From Planctomycetia bacterium (GTDB lineage Bacteria > Planctomycetota > Planctomycetia > Pirellulales > UBA1268): a stretch of DNA of 8,519 bases. Each line of letters starts with the position of its first letter. Within the stretch, counting starts at the first letter, position 1. A program made the translations under genes and the position numbers. The notes under the pieces are model-generated. The model was not told the origin of the DNA. It ran no database searches and saw only the letters and a program-made list of their open reading frames with translations. The DNA lies in NCBI GenBank assembly GCA_009926295.1, contig RFPF01000118.1, forward strand, positions 1 through 8,519, given 5' to 3'. Of this stretch, positions 5,660 through 8,519 are shown in pieces.

Positions 5660-6580
5660 ATGACCGCGGAGACGCCGACCGCCCCTGGGCCCGACACCTC
5701 CGCCGTCGGATCCGCCCTGCCTGGCCGATTCAGGCTCGATCCAGGGGAGCGGGTCCTGGCGAGCTGCCGCGTGGATCTCGACGCCACGCTCCGCTTCGGC
5801 GACGGCTGGATAGTGCTCACCGACCGCCGGCTGCTCGCCGACGCGCCGGCGTCGGCCGACCATGGCGCCGATCCAGCCCGAATCGACAATCCGTGGGCGT
5901 GGCCGATCGATGTGGACACGCGGTTCGACGTGCGACTGCGCAACGCCGTCGGCCGGATCGAGCTCTCGCAGGCGGGGGCCGTCGTTGCGCGATGGCTGTT
6001 CACGCCGGCGCGGGCCAAGGGCGTGCATGCGGTCGAGGACGCATTCGACGAGCGCAGCCGCGCGATCACCGAAGCGAGGCCGGCCGGTCCGCAGCCACGC
6101 CCGTCGGCCGACCTCGGCCCGCCGGATGGTGAAGAGGCCGCATCGCCGTCGGTCGCAGCCCGCGCGACGGACGAGGACGCAGCCCGGCACGCAGTCCTGG
6201 CGGGCACTCCTCCGACTCGTGCTCTTCGCACGACCGCATGCCGGGATGGCCGTGCTCGGCGCAGTCCTCTCGCTGGCCGGCACCGCAGCGGCGCTGGTGC
6301 CGCCATACCTCACGATGCCGCTGGTCGACCGGGTGCTCATCCCCCGTCAGGCGGGCACCGACGTCCCATTCACGCTCGTGTGGTGGTATCTCGGTGGCCT
6401 GGCGCTGGCCGCCGTCGCGGCGTGGATCCTGTCGTGGGCGCGCTCCTGGGTGCTCGCCTGGGTGAGCGAGCGCATCGCCGCCGACCTCCGGGTGCGCACC
6501 TATGCCCACATGCAGAGCCTGTCGCTCGACTTCTTCTCCGCCAAGCGCACGGGAGATCTGATCACGCGGGTCGGGAGTGA
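5660..6580 (+). CDS. N-terminal domain of cyanophycin-associated ABC exporter (frame-shifted from its core)
   Basis: This frame begins at an ATG with a strong ribosome site. It encodes the accessory domain that precedes the membrane domain in cyanophycin-associated ABC exporters: DPGERVLASCRVDLDATLRFGDGWIVLTDRRLL at residues 27-59 (read as two blocks, DPGERVLASC and RVDLDATLRFGDGWIVLTD), VGRIELSQAG at 97-106, and VARWLFTPARAKGVHAVEDAFDE at about 109-131 (blocks VARWLFTPAR and VHAVEDAFDE). The fold is small and mainly beta and its function is not known. Residues 140-176 look like a hydrophilic linker. After about His177 (6188-6190) the frame turns into arginine-rich sequence without family character up to the stop at 6578-6580, while exporter sequence appears in the +1 frame. 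The meaningful part is therefore 5660 to about 6190, and it probably belongs to one gene with the exporter core. I see no slippery site. Confidence 0.75.
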   Translation: MTAETPTAPGPDTSAVGSALPGRFRLDPGERVLASCRVDLDATLRFGDGWIVLTDRRLLADAPASADHGADPARIDNPWAWPIDVDTRFDVRLRNAVGRIELSQAGAVVARWLFTPARAKGVHAVEDAFDERSRAITEARPAGPQPRPSADLGPPDGEEAASPSVAARATDEDAARHAVLAGTPPTRALRTTACRDGRARRSPLAGRHRSGAGAAIPHDAAGRPGAHPPSGGHRRPIHARVVVSRWPGAGRRRGVDPVVGALLGARLGERAHRRRPPGAHLCPHAEPVARLLLRQAHGRSDHAGRE

Positions 6581-7955
6581 TACCGACAGGCTCAATCTGT
6601 TCCTCTCCGTGAACCTGATCGAGTTCTCGTCGAACGTCATGCTGGTGCTGCTCACGGCGGTGGTGCTCGTGTGGATCAATCCCACGCTGGCACTGATCAC
6701 GTTGACGCCGTTTCCGTTCGTGGTCTGGCTCGCCTACGCCGTGCGGTTCCGGCTGCGGCGCGGGTTCGCGCGGGCCACCGTCGCCTGGGCCGACATGACG
6801 AGCGTGCTCACCGACACCATCCCGGGCACACGTGTGGTGAAGGCCTTCGCCCAGGAGGACCGCGAGACCGCGAGGTTTCGGGCCGCCAACGACAGGGTTC
6901 TGGACGCGAACGATCGCGTGAACGTCGTGTGGTCGTTCTTCGGCCCGCTCGTGAGCCTCTGCTCGGAGGCGGGAGTGCTGGTGGTTTGGGCGGCGGGAGC
7001 CTGGCTCGTGTTCGGCAACGCGGTCACGGTGGGCACGCTCACGGCCTTCCTCACCTACATCGCAAGGTTCTACGGCCGGGTCGAGTCGATGATCCACATG
7101 GTTCCGGCGACGCAGCGTGCGGCGGCCAGTGCCCAGCGCATCTTCGAGATTCTCGACTGCATGCCGACCGTCGCCGAGGCGGCCCGGCCGATCGATCCCG
7201 GCCGGGTGTCCGGGCGGATCGTGATCTCGGGCGTGCACTTCCGCTACGGCCCACGGGAGATCCTCCACGGCATCGACCTCACGATCGAGCCCGGGGAAAT
7301 GATCGGCCTCGTGGGCGCGAGCGGGTCGGGCAAGTCGACGCTCGCAAATCTCGTCTGCAGGTTCTACGACCCCTCGAGCGGCTCGATCACGGTCGACGGC
7401 ATCGATCTCCGGCAGCTCTCGATCCGCGACTACCGCCGCAACCTCGGCTGCGTGCTCCAGGAGCCGTTCCTGTTCTTCGGAACCATCGCCGACAACATCG
7501 CCTATGGCCGCCCCGATGCGTCCCGGGAGCGGATCGTGGCCGCAGCCCGCGCAGCCGGGGCCCACGAATTCATCCTGCGTCTGCCGGCCGCCTACGACTC
7601 GCGGGTCGGCGAGCGTGGCGGCTCGCTCTCCGGCGGCGAGCGGCAGCGGCTCTCGATCGCGCGGGCCCTGCTCGTCGACCCGCGCATCCTCGTGCTCGAC
7701 GAGGCCACGTCGAGCGTCGATCCGGAGACGGAGGCGCTCATCCAGGCCGCCATCGACCGCCTCGTCGCCGGCCGCACGACGATCGCCATCGCCCACCGGC
7801 TCTCGACCTTGCGGCGGGCCAGCAGGCTCGTGGTGCTCGAAGCGGGGCGGATCGTCGAGATCGGAACGCATGACGAGCTTCTCGCCGCCGACGGGGCCTA
7901 TGCCCGCCTCCACCACGCGCAGGCGAAGGCAGCGGCCGCCGCCGCCGGAGCCTGA
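6126..7955 (+). CDS. Cyanophycin-associated ABC exporter, membrane and ATPase core
   Basis: This is a fused half-transporter of the type I exporter class. The membrane domain begins at WRALLRLVLFARPH (from about 6195), followed by GMAVLGAVLSLAGTAAALVP and about five more hydrophobic segments up to TAFLTYIARFYGR, with the coupling region SLDFFSAKRTGDLITRVGSD. The ATPase domain has Walker A GASGSGKST at 7314-7340, Q-loop Gln at 7458, signature LSGGERQ at 7626-7646, Walker B ILVLDE at 7686-7703 and H-loop His at 7794, so catalysis should be intact. Two half-transporters would dimerise in the inner membrane; the substrate is unknown. Close relatives sit beside cphA in other bacteria (from memory). 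The start is uncertain: ATG 6126 is in frame, 6246 (MAVLGAV) would cut the first helix, and 5862 adds non-family residues. The natural start is probably ATG 5660 in another frame, giving about 765 residues if the frame change is removed. The stop at 7953-7955 precedes the DUF1854 gene by 13 bp. Confidence 0.9.
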   Translation: MVKRPHRRRSQPARRTRTQPGTQSWRALLRLVLFARPHAGMAVLGAVLSLAGTAAALVPPYLTMPLVDRVLIPRQAGTDVPFTLVWWYLGGLALAAVAAWILSWARSWVLAWVSERIAADLRVRTYAHMQSLSLDFFSAKRTGDLITRVGSDTDRLNLFLSVNLIEFSSNVMLVLLTAVVLVWINPTLALITLTPFPFVVWLAYAVRFRLRRGFARATVAWADMTSVLTDTIPGTRVVKAFAQEDRETARFRAANDRVLDANDRVNVVWSFFGPLVSLCSEAGVLVVWAAGAWLVFGNAVTVGTLTAFLTYIARFYGRVESMIHMVPATQRAAASAQRIFEILDCMPTVAEAARPIDPGRVSGRIVISGVHFRYGPREILHGIDLTIEPGEMIGLVGASGSGKSTLANLVCRFYDPSSGSITVDGIDLRQLSIRDYRRNLGCVLQEPFLFFGTIADNIAYGRPDASRERIVAAARAAGAHEFILRLPAAYDSRVGERGGSLSGGERQRLSIARALLVDPRILVLDEATSSVDPETEALIQAAIDRLVAGRTTIAIAHRLSTLRRASRLVVLEAGRIVEIGTHDELLAADGAYARLHHAQAKAAAAAAGA

Positions 7956-7958
7956 GGA
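7954..7958 (+). promoter_or_regulatory. Ribosome binding site of the DUF1854 gene
   Basis: GAGGA overlaps the TGA stop of the exporter and lies 10 bases before ATG 7969. The arrangement suggests translational coupling of the two genes. Confidence 0.5.
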
Positions 7959-7968
7959 CACGACCCAC

Positions 7969-8466
7969 ATGAAGGACCATCCCGCAGACGACCCTCCTGT
8001 GCCAGCGCCAGCATGGCGGCTCGAACGTCGCCCACACGATCGGCTCGACTTCATCGACGCCGACGGGCATCGTCATGCCGACGTCGACGTGCTGCGGGCG
8101 TTTCCGGTGTCGGCCCCCACGGGCCCGGTGGCGGTCGTCGGCGCCAACGACGAGGAACTCGCATGGATCGAGTCGCTCGCGGCCATCGAACCGGAACTGC
8201 GCCGCCTCGTCGACGAGGAGCTCGCGAAGCGGGAGTTCCTGCCGACGATCGAGAGGATCCTGACGGTGTCCGATGGCGAGCCGGCCGAGTGGAGCGTGCT
8301 CACCGATCGCGGCCCGCACCGCTTCACCGTCGGTCACGCGGACGACATCCTGCGCCTCGCCGACGGCGGCGCGATGATCACCGACACCGTCGGCCTGCGC
8401 TACGCGATCCCGAGCATCGCCCGCCTCGACGGCCGCAGCCGCCGCTTCTTCGAACGGGCCGAGTAA
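7969..8466 (+). CDS. DUF1854 protein, cyanophycin metabolism-associated
   Basis: A 165-residue soluble protein with no signal peptide or membrane segment. Features of the DUF1854 family are RAFPVSAP at 43-50, DEELAWIESL at 61-70, EELAKREFLPTIERILTVS at 83-101, EWSVLTDRGPHRF at 107-119, and the end ITDTVGLRYAIPSIARLDGRSRRFF. The length is typical. From memory, DUF1854 proteins lie next to cphA and an ABC exporter in proteobacteria and carry the name 'cyanophycin metabolism-associated'; the biochemical role is unknown. Co-transcription with the exporter is inferred from the 13-bp gap and the ribosome site over the exporter's stop. The same frame is open upstream to 7504, but that part is antiphase to the exporter ATPase and has no family character, so ATG 7969 is the start. 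Family confidence is high; function is unresolved. Confidence 0.9.
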   Translation: MKDHPADDPPVPAPAWRLERRPHDRLDFIDADGHRHADVDVLRAFPVSAPTGPVAVVGANDEELAWIESLAAIEPELRRLVDEELAKREFLPTIERILTVSDGEPAEWSVLTDRGPHRFTVGHADDILRLADGGAMITDTVGLRYAIPSIARLDGRSRRFFERAE

Positions 8467-8484
8467 TCGCTCGGCGGGGCGTGA

Positions 8485-8519
8485 TCATTCGGCGTCGATG
8501 TACCAACCCGGCTCAGGGC
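8485..8519 (-). CDS. Possible C-terminal end of a convergent gene (partial)
   Basis: On the minus strand this reads PEPGWYIDAE followed by TGA at 8487-8485. It would be a convergent gene whose stop lies 18 bp beyond the DUF1854 stop. The short peptide looks protein-like, but eleven codons are too few to identify a family or exclude chance. I see no terminator hairpin in the gap between the two genes. Confidence 0.3.
   Translation of the reverse strand, partial: PEPGWYIDAE

Noticed and set aside
7504..7968. Upstream extension of the DUF1854 frame
   Set aside because: This part lies antiphase inside the exporter ATPase domain and looks like Ser/Arg/Pro-rich shadow sequence. A ribosome site and the family start support ATG 7969.
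6066..8054. A 662-codon open frame on the minus strand opposite the exporter
   Set aside because: It is an antisense shadow of the ABC core, composed of charged low-complexity sequence without motifs.

Overview
The window is GC-rich DNA that most likely comes from a planctomycete, probably a Pirellula/Rhodopirellula-like lineage. The clue to the lineage is a secreted protein built of YTV-type repeats, a family described from Rhodopirellula baltica. No 16S or other marker gene is present, so this assignment is an inference.

Layout from left to right. (1) Positions 1-1022, minus strand: the N-terminal 340 codons of a secreted YTV-repeat protein that runs off the left edge. (2) 1023-1691: no recognisable gene, but a cluster of inverted repeats (a perfect 33-bp pair, a 13-bp outer pair, an 8-bp-stem hairpin and a diverged third copy) that reaches into the stop codon of the next gene. 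(3) 1692-4847, minus strand: a 1051-residue cyanophycin synthetase (CphA) whose polypeptide continues without interruption into a C-terminal SET plus post-SET domain, the hallmark of protein lysine methyltransferases. (4) 4848-5659: an 812-bp divergent intergenic region. (5) 5660-7955, plus strand: an ABC exporter with a family-typical N-terminal accessory domain, split from its membrane/ATPase core by an apparent +1 frame change near 6076-6200. (6) 7969-8466, plus strand: a 165-residue DUF1854 protein, 13 bp behind the exporter. (7) 8485-8519, minus strand: possibly the last codons of a convergent gene.

From family knowledge, an ABC exporter of this architecture and a DUF1854 protein are recurrent neighbours of cphA in other bacteria and are named 'cyanophycin metabolism-associated'. 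The centre of the window therefore reads as a cyanophycin (multi-L-arginyl-poly-L-aspartate) locus, with the polymer synthetase on one strand and its two companions divergently transcribed. No cyanophycinase (cphB) or isoaspartyl dipeptidase is visible here. The unusual element is the SET domain covalently attached to the synthetase. It keeps its NHSC, DY and CxCx4C signatures, so it may be an active methyltransferase acting on the polymer, the synthetase itself or a granule protein; which of these is unknown.
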